Shown: positions 1 to 5,816, counted from the first letter of the stretch. The stretch is 5,955 nt of DNA from Pseudomonadota bacterium (GCA_030591195.1 JAUVBO010000217.1:1-5955), one strand, 5' to 3'. Translations and numbers: made by a program. Notes: generated from the letters alone by a model not told the origin.

Positions 1-3000
1 AACCTGCTCGTCTCCAACGAGGGCGCCGTGCGGGTGCTCGACTTCGGCATCGCGCGCGTTCGTGGCACCGTCGAGCGCGACGGCACGGTCAAGGGCAAGT
101 TCGCCTACATGTCCCCCGAGCAAGCGTCCGGCCACCCGGTCGACCGTCGCAGCGACATCTACTCGGCGGGCATCATCCTCTACGAGCTCGCCACCGCCCG
201 GCCGCTCTTCTCCCACCTCAAGGGCAAGGCAGCGATCGACGCGGTGCGTCGTTCTGTCGTCCCTCGACCGTCGCAGGTTGATCCCGACCTGCCGGGCGAG
301 CTGGAGGAGATCGTCCTGCAGGCGCTCGCCCGCGACCCGAGCGGCCGCTACCAGACCGCACGCGATCTGCAGCGGGCGCTGACCCGCTTCGTCCACGGTC
401 GGAGCGAGATCCACGACGCGGGCCAGCTCGCCGAGCTGGTCAACGCCGTGGCGCCGCACGGCGACGGCGAGCCGCACGACCTCGCGCTCGCCGAGCAACC
501 GACCGCTGACCACCCGCCGACCCGGCGCCCGGCGGCGGCGAGCCCACTGCCCGGCGCCCCCCACCAGCGTCGCGAGCGCAGGCAGGTGGTCCTCGTCCAC
601 GGTCGCCTGCGGGGCCTCGTCGGCGTCACGCGGCAGCTCGGCGCCGAGCGCAGCCGACAGCTGCTGCTCGACTTCCTCAAGGTCGCCGAGCACATCGCCT
701 TCAAGTACAACGCCCGGGTCCAGCGCCTCGACGAGCAGGGCCTGCTGCTGCTGCTCGGCATGCCGCTGAGCACCGAGGAGGACGCCGCCCGCGCCCTGCA
801 CCTCGGCAGGGCTCTCGTGGACGCCATCGACGCGATCTGCCGCGAGCTGCACCTCGGGCCCGGGCTGGGCATCGGGATCCAGCGCGGCGCCGCCCTGCTC
901 GAGCCTGCGACCAACCCGGCGGACGAGGACGAGGTGGAGATCGACCAGGTGCCCCGAGGGCTCGCCGAACGGCTCGCCGCCGAGGCCATGGCAGGGGAGA
1001 TCCTCGTCGGTGGCGGCGTCTACCGCCTCACTCGCGGCGAGTTCAGCTTCGAGCCCCTCGACGAGCTGGCGGGCGCCGGGGTCAGGGCCTACCGGTTGAT
1101 CGGCCCGCTCCCCCTCGACGAGCGCATCGCCGCCGGACGAGGCGTGGATCTCGTCGGTCGGGAGCTCGAGCTGCGACGGCTACGCGACGCCTTCGCCGAC
1201 GTGGTCTCCGGCGGCCGCAGCCGACAGCTCGCGGTGCTCGGTCAGACCGGCGTGGGCAAGCGCTCGCTGATCGCCGCCTTCCTCCGCGAGCTCGAGCCCG
1301 CGACCGCCGTGGTCCGCGCAGCGGGCCGGCCCGGCCTGGCCGACCTGCCATACGGGCTGGTCAAGGAGCTGCTCGGCGACCTGCTCGGCCTCGATCCGGG
1401 AGCACCACCGCGAGCTGCCAAGCGAACGATCGAGCAGGCGCTCGCCCAGCTCCGCGAGATCGGCCCGGACGAACGCGCGGTGGTCGAGGCGACCCTCCGG
1501 TCGCTGTTCGGTGTCCTCGGCGAGCCGCTCGGCGGCGACCTAGACGAGGTAGCGCCCGACCAGCGGCAGCACCGGGTGGTGATGGCCTTGCGCCACCTGC
1601 AGCTTCATCGCGCTCGGCAGGGCCCGCTGGTGGTGCAGGTGGCCAACCTGCACTTCGCCGACCGCCGGAGCCTGGCCGCGATCACGACGATGCTCTCGCC
1701 CCAGCCTGCGCCGGTGATCGGGCTGCTCACCGCCCAGGGCACGACCGCTGTCCGACAGGCGCTGGAGCGGACCGACGCCGAGGCCCTCGAGCTCGGCGAG
1801 CTCGGCCAACGCGAACGCGAGCGGCTGGTGCTCTCCCGGCTGGTGGCCGACGAGCCATCCCGGCGCCTGGCGCGGGAGATCCTCGCCAACACCGGGGGTA
1901 ACCCGCTGTTCATCAACGAGATGCTCGAGTCCCTGGTCGAGCGCGGGGTGCTTGGCCCCGACGGAGACCAGCCGGGCCAACCGCTGCGCTGGATCCGCCA
2001 GGAGGTCGCGCTCCAGGCGCCGACCACCGTCGAAGGGGTGATCGCTTCGCGGATCGACGCCCTCGATCCCGGTCCGAGGGGCCTGCTGACTCACGCGGCC
2101 GTGCTCGGCGCCCGCTTCACCCAGGACGCCCTCGAGCAGCTCGAGGCCGGCGGGCCCGGCGAAGCAGACGTCGTCGCCAGCACCCTCGACGCGCTGGTGG
2201 AGCGCGGGCTGCTCGCCTGTGAGGACGAGGCCGAGCGGCGCTTCGCCTTCGCCAACCACATCACCAAGCAAGTCGTCTACGAGGCGCTGGCCACCGAGGA
2301 GCGGCGTCGCCTGCACCAGCGCGTCGCCACCCGGCTGGCGGCCAACCCGGCCTTCCGCCCAGGCCTCGACGACGCCCGCGTGGCGCTACACCTCGATCTC
2401 GGCGACGACCCACAGACAGCGCTGCAGAGCTACCGGCGCGCGGCCCAGCACGCCCGCGCGAACCACGCCGACGCCGAGGCCTTCCGCCTGCTCGGCGCGG
2501 CGTTGAAGCTGGTCCCGGCGCGATCGGCTGAGGCCTTCGATCTGCGCGCCGAGCGCGAGACGATCCTGCGCGCCTGGGGCCGCCACCGCCGCCGCCTGCG
2601 CGAGATCCGCCACCTGGAGCAGATCGCGGCCGCCGCCGCGGATCCGGCGCGCGAGGCGCTGGCAAAGAGCCGCCGCGCCGCGCTGCTGCTCGACCTCGGC
2701 CGGCTCGATCTGGCCGAGGAGGCCATCGCCTGCGCCCTCGGCTCCGCCCGGCAGGCCGCATCGCCGAACCTTGAGGCCGAGGCGCTCGGGCTGCGGGCCC
2801 TTTGCCGCCAGCGCCACGGCGACCACCGCGGCGCGCTCGAGGCGCTCCAGGCCGGCCTGGCGATCTGCGCCAAGGATCCCCAGCGCCGCGGCCTGCGAGC
2901 CGAGCTGCTGCTGACCCGCGGTGACCTGCTGTTCGAGAAGGGCGATCTCAGAGCCGCGCTGAGCGCCTTCGCCGAGGCACTGGTGATTCACCACCGGCTC

Positions 3001-3816
3001 GCTCACCGCGAGCAGGAGTCCTTGACCCTGGACCGGATGGGCAAGGCCGCCCTCGGCCTCGGCGACGTGGCGCTGACCCTCGCCTATTACAAGCGCGCGT
3101 TGAGGATCGCCCAGACGACGCTCGACCGGGTCGGCGCCGCCAAGCGTCTGACCAGCATCGGCCACGCCTACGCCGAGCTCGGTGACCCGGACCACGCCCT
3201 GCCCTACCTCGGCAAGGCGCTGCAGATCAACCAGGCGCTCGGTGACTTCGGCGCCTCAGCCAGCGCCCTGGTGACCATGGGGCAGCTCCACTTGCGATGC
3301 GGCAACCGCGCCGCTGCCGGTCCGTTGCTCGAGGAGGGGCTGCGGCTCGCCCGCGGCGCGAGCGTCTACCAGCAGGTCCGCGCCGAGATCTACCTGGCCC
3401 AGTGGGAGCTGTACGGTGGCGACGTCCAGCGAGCGCTTGACCTGGCCCGCAGCGCCCGCGCCCGCGCCGAGGGGGCCTCGCTGGCGACCGGGCAGGCCCA
3501 CGCGCTGGCGATCGAGGCGCGGGCCGAGCTCGCCCGCGGCGAGCCGTCCCTCGCGCTCGAGCGTTCGGCCGAGGCGATGGAGCTGCTCCAGCGCCAGCCC
3601 CTCGAGGGCACGATCGAGATCTACCTCCACCGGGTGGTCGTGCTCCGCGGTGCTGGCCGCCCGAAGGCGGCCGCCGCCACCGTCGCCCGGGGCCGGGTGC
3701 TGATCGAGCAGCGCGCCGAACGACTGGGCGACCCGAAGTGGCGCGCCCGCCTGCTCGCCAGCGACCCGGCGAGCCGCTTCTTCGACGGCAGCTTGCTCGA
3801 GCCATCGGAGGCCTGA
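1..3816 (+). CDS. Multidomain Hanks-type Ser/Thr protein kinase with cyclase-like, AAA/STAND-like NTPase and TPR domains (5' end outside window)
   Basis: Predicted cytoplasmic signalling kinase; 1271 residues are visible and the start is missing. Residues here count from base 1. Residue 1 is Asn followed by LL, fitting the end of the HRDxxxxN catalytic loop. DFG is at 14-16, the SPE of the P+1 loop at 38-40, the subdomain IX Asp at 52, and the C-lobe ends near 128. A Pro/Ala-rich linker without a membrane helix follows. Residues about 194-370 resemble a class III adenylate cyclase fold (ending GEILV...RLTRG...AYRLIGP), but the two metal-binding Asp positions appear to be Arg202 and Gln246. 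From about 383 (LVGRE) an AAA_16/STAND-like NTPase runs to about 790: Walker A is GQTGVGKRS (414-422), the Walker B region reads VVQVANLHFAD, and NTGGNPLFINEML follows. About nine or ten TPR-like repeats at roughly 40-residue spacing fill about 860-1240. Kinase and architecture are confident; loss of cyclase and ATPase activity is inferred. TOMM-type kinase/cyclase fusions are related alternatives, but no TOMM genes are present. Confidence 0.93.
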   Translation, partial: NLLVSNEGAVRVLDFGIARVRGTVERDGTVKGKFAYMSPEQASGHPVDRRSDIYSAGIILYELATARPLFSHLKGKAAIDAVRRSVVPRPSQVDPDLPGELEEIVLQALARDPSGRYQTARDLQRALTRFVHGRSEIHDAGQLAELVNAVAPHGDGEPHDLALAEQPTADHPPTRRPAAASPLPGAPHQRRERRQVVLVHGRLRGLVGVTRQLGAERSRQLLLDFLKVAEHIAFKYNARVQRLDEQGLLLLLGMPLSTEEDAARALHLGRALVDAIDAICRELHLGPGLGIGIQRGAALLEPATNPADEDEVEIDQVPRGLAERLAAEAMAGEILVGGGVYRLTRGEFSFEPLDELAGAGVRAYRLIGPLPLDERIAAGRGVDLVGRELELRRLRDAFADVVSGGRSRQLAVLGQTGVGKRSLIAAFLRELEPATAVVRAAGRPGLADLPYGLVKELLGDLLGLDPGAPPRAAKRTIEQALAQLREIGPDERAVVEATLRSLFGVLGEPLGGDLDEVAPDQRQHRVVMALRHLQLHRARQGPLVVQVANLHFADRRSLAAITTMLSPQPAPVIGLLTAQGTTAVRQALERTDAEALELGELGQRERERLVLSRLVADEPSRRLAREILANTGGNPLFINEMLESLVERGVLGPDGDQPGQPLRWIRQEVALQAPTTVEGVIASRIDALDPGPRGLLTHAAVLGARFTQDALEQLEAGGPGEADVVASTLDALVERGLLACEDEAERRFAFANHITKQVVYEALATEERRRLHQRVATRLAANPAFRPGLDDARVALHLDLGDDPQTALQSYRRAAQHARANHADAEAFRLLGAALKLVPARSAEAFDLRAERETILRAWGRHRRRLREIRHLEQIAAAAADPAREALAKSRRAALLLDLGRLDLAEEAIACALGSARQAASPNLEAEALGLRALCRQRHGDHRGALEALQAGLAICAKDPQRRGLRAELLLTRGDLLFEKGDLRAALSAFAEALVIHHRLAHREQESLTLDRMGKAALGLGDVALTLAYYKRALRIAQTTLDRVGAAKRLTSIGHAYAELGDPDHALPYLGKALQINQALGDFGASASALVTMGQLHLRCGNRAAAGPLLEEGLRLARGASVYQQVRAEIYLAQWELYGGDVQRALDLARSARARAEGASLATGQAHALAIEARAELARGEPSLALERSAEAMELLQRQPLEGTIEIYLHRVVVLRGAGRPKAAAATVARGRVLIEQRAERLGDPKWRARLLASDPASRFFDGSLLEPSEA

Positions 3817-3820
3817 GGTC

Positions 3821-3859
3821 CCGCGCGCGCCACCGAGGCCCCGCGGCGAGTTTTTTTTT
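3821..3859 (+). terminator. Possible Rho-independent terminator of the kinase gene
   Basis: Five bases after the kinase stop codon, CCGCG (3821-3825) can pair with CGCGG (3842-3846). CGAG and then nine consecutive T (3851-3859) follow. A T9 run is striking in such GC-rich DNA and sits where a terminator is expected. The stem is only 5 bp, the loop is long (16 bases), and four bases separate stem from T tract, so this is a weak candidate. The T tract also lies inside another inverted repeat and touches a candidate promoter. Confidence 0.35.
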
Positions 3860-3865
3860 GCCGCG
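3842..3865. repeat. Inverted repeat CGCGGC/GCCGCG enclosing a T9 tract
   Basis: CGCGGC (3842-3847) and GCCGCG (3860-3865) are perfect reverse complements, separated by 12 bases made of GAG and nine T. As RNA this forms a 6-bp all-GC stem with a U-rich loop. As DNA it is a GC palindrome around an A/T tract. It competes with the terminator pairing that uses 3821-3825, and its right arm overlaps the candidate -35 of the next gene. Function unknown. Confidence 0.5.
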
Positions 3866-3886
3866 ACAGCCGATGCCCCTTAGATT
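3858..3886 (+). promoter_or_regulatory. Candidate sigma70-like promoter for the small-protein gene
   Basis: TTGCCG (3858-3863, 4 of 6 to TTGACA) and TAGATT (3881-3886, 4 of 6 to TATAAT) are separated by exactly 17 bases. The T tract lies just upstream of and overlapping the -35, where an UP-like element could sit. Transcription would begin near 3893, about 25 bases before the GTG start. The local drop in GC supports a promoter, but the sigma-factor preferences of this organism are unknown. Confidence 0.4.
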
Positions 3887-3907
3887 GAAACGCGAGCCCA
3901 CATGAAC

Positions 3908-3916
3908 AGGAGGAGG
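3908..3916 (+). promoter_or_regulatory. Strong Shine-Dalgarno before the GTG start at 3918
   Basis: AGGAGGAGG gives two overlapping AGGAGG registers. Using the upstream register (3908-3913) leaves four bases before GTG 3918; the downstream register leaves only one. It is the strongest ribosome-binding site in the window and argues that this small ORF is a real gene starting at 3918 and not at the internal ATG 3972, which has only a weak CAGG upstream. Confidence 0.6.
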
Positions 3917-3917
3917 C

Positions 3918-4196
3918 GTGTTCCTGACGCGCAACCGGAGGGCGCCGACACGCCCGCTGACGTCGCAGGTGATGCTAAACCCGCCCCTGGCCGATGGCGC
4001 TGACGCGTTGCTTGCGAGCGACCCCAAGGCCCAGGCCGAGCTGGTCGGCCACGCGCTCGATCACCTCGAGCGGGTTCGACAGCTGGTGCGGATCCTGGAC
4101 GAGGTGCCCGGCGGTGACCGCCAGGTCCTGCTCACCGAGCTCGCCACCACCGCCGACAGCCTCCGCCAGCTCTACTTCGTCGACGCGATCTACTGA
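3918..4196 (+). CDS. Small helical protein of unknown function
   Basis: I do not recognise a family. With the GTG start the product has 92 residues. The first 18 are basic and Pro/Arg/Thr-rich. From about residue 34 the sequence looks like two amphipathic helices (about 36-62, rich in Leu, Val, Asp and Arg, and about 66-90), joined by a PGGDRQ turn and ending FVDAIY. There is no signal peptide, membrane segment or cysteine. The strong Shine-Dalgarno and a candidate promoter support expression. Codons 1-18 have G or C in 17 of 18 third positions, favouring the GTG start over the in-frame ATG at 3972, which would give 74 residues. It lies between the kinase gene and the VanZ cluster with gaps of 101 and 89 bases, so it is probably a separate unit. 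A small dimeric or partner-binding protein is possible but only a guess. Confidence 0.72.
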   Translation: MFLTRNRRAPTRPLTSQVMLNPPLADGADALLASDPKAQAELVGHALDHLERVRQLVRILDEVPGGDRQVLLTELATTADSLRQLYFVDAIY

Positions 4197-4203
4197 GAGC
4201 TTC

Positions 4204-4228
4204 CCAGCGCGGCTCCAGCGCGGCTCCA
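4204..4228. repeat. Tandem direct repeat, 11-bp unit CCAGCGCGGCT
   Basis: CCAGCGCGGCT occurs at 4204-4214 and again at 4215-4225, followed by a partial third copy (CCA, 4226-4228). The copies are perfect and about one helical turn apart. They end two bases before the candidate -35 of the VanZ-ACT-deformylase cluster, the place where an activator or repressor could bind. They begin eight bases after the stop of the small-protein gene. Simple slippage duplication is the alternative. Confidence 0.6.
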
Positions 4229-4230
4229 AG

Positions 4231-4258
4231 TCGAAATCGACCGCCGGGATGATATGAT
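4231..4258 (+). promoter_or_regulatory. Candidate sigma70-like promoter of the VanZ-ACT-deformylase cluster
   Basis: TCGAAA (4231-4236, 4 of 6 to TTGACA) is followed after 16 bases by TATGAT (4253-4258, 5 of 6 to TATAAT), the best -10 match in the window. Transcription would start near 4265, leaving a leader of about 20 bases before ATG 4286. The A/T-rich stretch from 4231 to 4258 is unusual for this DNA. The tandem repeat just upstream and the palindrome over the -10 suggest regulation. Confidence 0.5.
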
Positions 4259-4264
4259 CCGGGC
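4243..4264. repeat. Imperfect palindrome over the -10 region (possible operator)
   Basis: GCCGGGAT (4243-4250) and ATCCGGGC (4257-4264) match as inverted repeats at 7 of 8 positions, with a single G/G mismatch and a 6-base centre, GATATG. The -10 TATGAT lies across the centre and right arm, so a dimeric repressor bound here would block the promoter. An RNA hairpin is unlikely to matter because transcription should begin at or after its right arm. Confidence 0.4.
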
Positions 4265-4285
4265 CGCACCGTTTTCGGGGTCGAG

Positions 4286-4693
4286 ATGAGCGAGGCGAGG
4301 TCGCGCATACTGACCGGCTGGCCCCTGGCCAGCTGGCTCACCTGGGGGGCGCTCGGCGCCTACTGGGTGACCCTATTCCTGCTGACCCACCTGCCGGTGG
4401 AGCAGCTGCCGATGCCGAACATCTCGGACAAGGTGCTGCACCTCGGCGCCTACGGCGGGCTCGGCGGGCTGCTGGTGGTGGCCTACTGGGTGCGACCGGG
4501 TATTTCCCGGGGTCGACAGCTCGCCTGGCTGCTGCTGCTGCTCGCCGCCTTCGGAGCGGTCGACGAGCTGCTGCAGATCCCTGTGGGGCGTAACGGCGAC
4601 GTGCTTGACTGGCTCGCTGATGTGATCGGCGCCGCGCTCGCGGTGGCGATCCTCGGGCTGATCTGGCGCCACCGCGAGGCAAGGAGGAAGTGA
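4286..4693 (+). CDS. VanZ-like family small integral membrane protein
   Basis: A 135-residue polytopic inner-membrane protein. Four hydrophobic segments are visible at about 16-34, 51-69, 78-96 and 107-126. The conserved polar motifs of the VanZ-like family are present: SDKVLH (47-52), DELLQ (93-97) and GRNGDVLDWLAD (101-112). The C-terminus is basic (RHREARRK), predicted cytoplasmic. VanZ is known for low-level teicoplanin resistance, but most family members have no assigned reaction, and no van resistance genes are nearby, so antibiotic resistance should not be assumed. ATG 4286 is preceded by a weak GGGG at 4277-4280. It is the first gene of the probable operon; its stop lies two bases before the ATG of the ACT gene. 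Family assignment is confident and function unknown. Confidence 0.88.
   Translation: MSEARSRILTGWPLASWLTWGALGAYWVTLFLLTHLPVEQLPMPNISDKVLHLGAYGGLGGLLVVAYWVRPGISRGRQLAWLLLLLAAFGAVDELLQIPVGRNGDVLDWLADVIGAALAVAILGLIWRHREARRK
4682..4687 (+). promoter_or_regulatory. Shine-Dalgarno deciding the ACT gene start
   Basis: AGGAGG lies inside the last codons of the VanZ-like gene. It is eight bases before ATG 4696 but only two before the in-frame GTG at 4690, which overlaps the VanZ stop codon as GTGA. The spacing favours ATG 4696. Its position within the upstream gene suggests translational coupling. Confidence 0.65.
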
Positions 4694-4695
4694 CG

Positions 4696-5229
4696 ATGAG
4701 CAACCGCTACCTGTTGACCATCGTCGGCGAGGATCGTCCCGGCATCGTCGCCGCGGTGAGCCAGGCCCTCTACCTGGGCGGCTGCAACCTCGGCCAGGCG
4801 TCGATGATCCGACTCGCCGGCAGCTTCTCGATCATGATGGTGGTCGGCCACCCCTCCGCCTCGGGCGATGAGGTCGTGGCGATGCTCGAGGCGCCCGCCG
4901 CCGCGATGAAGCTGACGGTTCACCTCGCCGGGGCCGCAGCGCCGGCTGAAGAGGAGCCCCTGCACGCCCAACTCGACGCCCGGGTCCGGGTGTTCGGCGC
5001 CGATCGACCAGGCATCGTCGCCGAGGCGACGTCGGCGCTGGCCGCCGCTGGCCTGAACATCCTGCACCTCGAGTCGGCGGTGGCGGGGGGAACCAACCAG
5101 CGGATCTACGTGATGACCATCGAGGGCCAGGCGACCCGCGGGGTCGAGCCGCTGCGCGAGGCGGTGGCGCGCGTCGCAGGCGGCGGCGTCGAGGCGACCG
5201 TCGAGCCGATCGAGCCCCTGCTCGGCTGA
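4696..5229 (+). CDS. Tandem ACT-domain regulatory protein, GcvR-like
   Basis: A 177-residue soluble protein made of two ACT domains and little else, close to the size of E. coli GcvR (about 190 residues). ACT 1 covers about 4-77 and ACT 2 about 94-173. Each begins with a beta strand and then the ligand-loop signature DRPGIVA: GEDRPGIVAAVS (11-22) and GADRPGIVAEAT (101-112). An Ala/Glu-rich linker, about 79-90, joins them. ACT domains usually bind amino acids at domain interfaces. GcvR has no DNA-binding domain and acts through the activator GcvA, but neither gcvA nor glycine-cleavage genes are in view, so target and ligand are unknown. The start is ATG 4696 on ribosome-site spacing; GTG 4690 would add two residues. 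Gaps of 2 bases upstream and 10 downstream place it in an operon with the VanZ-like gene and deformylase. Confidence 0.88.
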   Translation: MSNRYLLTIVGEDRPGIVAAVSQALYLGGCNLGQASMIRLAGSFSIMMVVGHPSASGDEVVAMLEAPAAAMKLTVHLAGAAAPAEEEPLHAQLDARVRVFGADRPGIVAEATSALAAAGLNILHLESAVAGGTNQRIYVMTIEGQATRGVEPLREAVARVAGGGVEATVEPIEPLLG

Positions 5230-5239
5230 GGACCCGGCG

Positions 5240-5770
5240 ATGACCGCGCGCGACGCATTCGAGATCCTGCTCTACCCCGACCCCCGGCTCAAGCAACCCG
5301 CCGAGCCGGTGGCCTCGTACGACGATCTGCTGGTGCGCTTCGTCGAGCAGCTCGAGGTCACGATGCGGGCCGGCCCCGGAGCCGTCGGCATCGCGGCCCC
5401 CCAGGTCGGTCGTTCGCTCCAGGTGGCGATCGTCGACGTCAGCGACGCGAGGCAGGCCAAGAAGCAGCGGACTCAAGGCAGGATGGTGCTGGTCAACCCC
5501 GAGATCGTCGCCTGGGAGGGCATGGCCATCGGCCGCGAGGGCTGCCTCTCGGTGCCCGCCTTCACCGGCAACGTGATCCGCGCCGAGCGGGTGACCCTCA
5601 GGGCTCACGATGAGCACGGCCAGCGCCGGGAGCTCGAGCTCGGCGGCTTCGAGGCCCGGGCGGTACAGCACGAGGTCGACCACCTCGACGGCCTGCTGTT
5701 CCTCGATCGGCTGGTCAGCCGGCGCAGCGACCTGTTCCAGCGTCGCAGCTCCGCCCCGGCTGCGGAGTAG
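5240..5770 (+). CDS. def: Peptide deformylase
   Basis: Removes the N-formyl group from the initiator methionine of nascent proteins at the ribosome; a cytoplasmic metalloenzyme (EC 3.5.1.88). The 176-residue length is usual for the family. All three motifs are visible: VGIAAPQ (49-55), EGCLS (100-104) and HEVDH (144-148). Cys102, His144 and His148 are the expected metal ligands and Glu145 the catalytic acid/base. In motif 1 the usual first Gly of GxGxAAPQ is Ala48, and motif 3 has Val in place of the common Leu; neither removes a ligand. Residues after about 165 form a polar tail. The ATG is preceded by GAGG at 5228-5231, which overlaps the ACT gene stop codon, with eight bases of spacing, so coupling is likely. 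The common partner gene fmt is not adjacent in the visible sequence. Other def paralogues may exist elsewhere in the genome. Confidence 0.95.
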   Translation: MTARDAFEILLYPDPRLKQPAEPVASYDDLLVRFVEQLEVTMRAGPGAVGIAAPQVGRSLQVAIVDVSDARQAKKQRTQGRMVLVNPEIVAWEGMAIGREGCLSVPAFTGNVIRAERVTLRAHDEHGQRRELELGGFEARAVQHEVDHLDGLLFLDRLVSRRSDLFQRRSSAPAAE

Positions 5771-5794
5771 GTTCCGGCCGCAAACGGTCATCGT

Positions 5795-5816
5795 GCGGTA
5801 AGCCCCGATCTACCGC
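5795..5816. repeat. Inverted repeat GCGGTA/TACCGC after def
   Basis: A perfect 6-bp inverted repeat (5795-5800 and 5811-5816) encloses a 10-base loop, 24 bases past the def stop. No T tract follows, so it is not a classic Rho-independent terminator; it could be an operator or a 3' hairpin. A second small stem, TGCGG (5761-5765) with CCGCA (5778-5782), spans the def stop codon. A related element, TGYGGTAAG, occurs at 5794-5802 and 5846-5854. Nothing else recognisable lies in 5771-5895, and no convincing promoter was found there. Confidence 0.35.

Noticed and set aside
742..756. (CTG)4-CTC run as a microsatellite; a similar run is at 4529-4543
   Set aside because: Both encode Leu runs inside a conserved beta strand or membrane helix and reflect the preferred Leu codon of this genome.
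1540..2316. Long open frame on the minus strand (258 codons) inside the kinase gene
   Set aside because: It lies wholly antisense to a well-supported NTPase domain, shows no recognisable motif, and is the usual antisense open frame produced by G/C third positions in GC-rich DNA. The same reasoning removes the other minus-strand frames, including 2386-3195 and 4832-5791.
1..3816. TOMM-type kinase/cyclase fusion as the identity of the large protein
   Set aside because: The module order is similar, but no cyclodehydratase, dehydrogenase or precursor-peptide gene is visible, and the same architecture is common in myxobacterial kinases outside TOMM clusters.
3851..3859. T9 run as a programmed frameshift or slippage site
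   Set aside because: It lies after the kinase stop codon and before the next start, so no translated frame crosses it.
3227..4027. Minus-strand frame crossing the kinase 3' end, the intergenic gap and the start of the small gene
   Set aside because: Its composition is almost all Arg, Gly, Ala and Pro, it would run through the T9 tract and the candidate promoter, and no domain is visible.
4286..4693. Calling the VanZ-like gene a glycopeptide-resistance determinant
   Set aside because: No other van gene is nearby, and the VanZ-like fold is widespread in bacteria with no resistance role.
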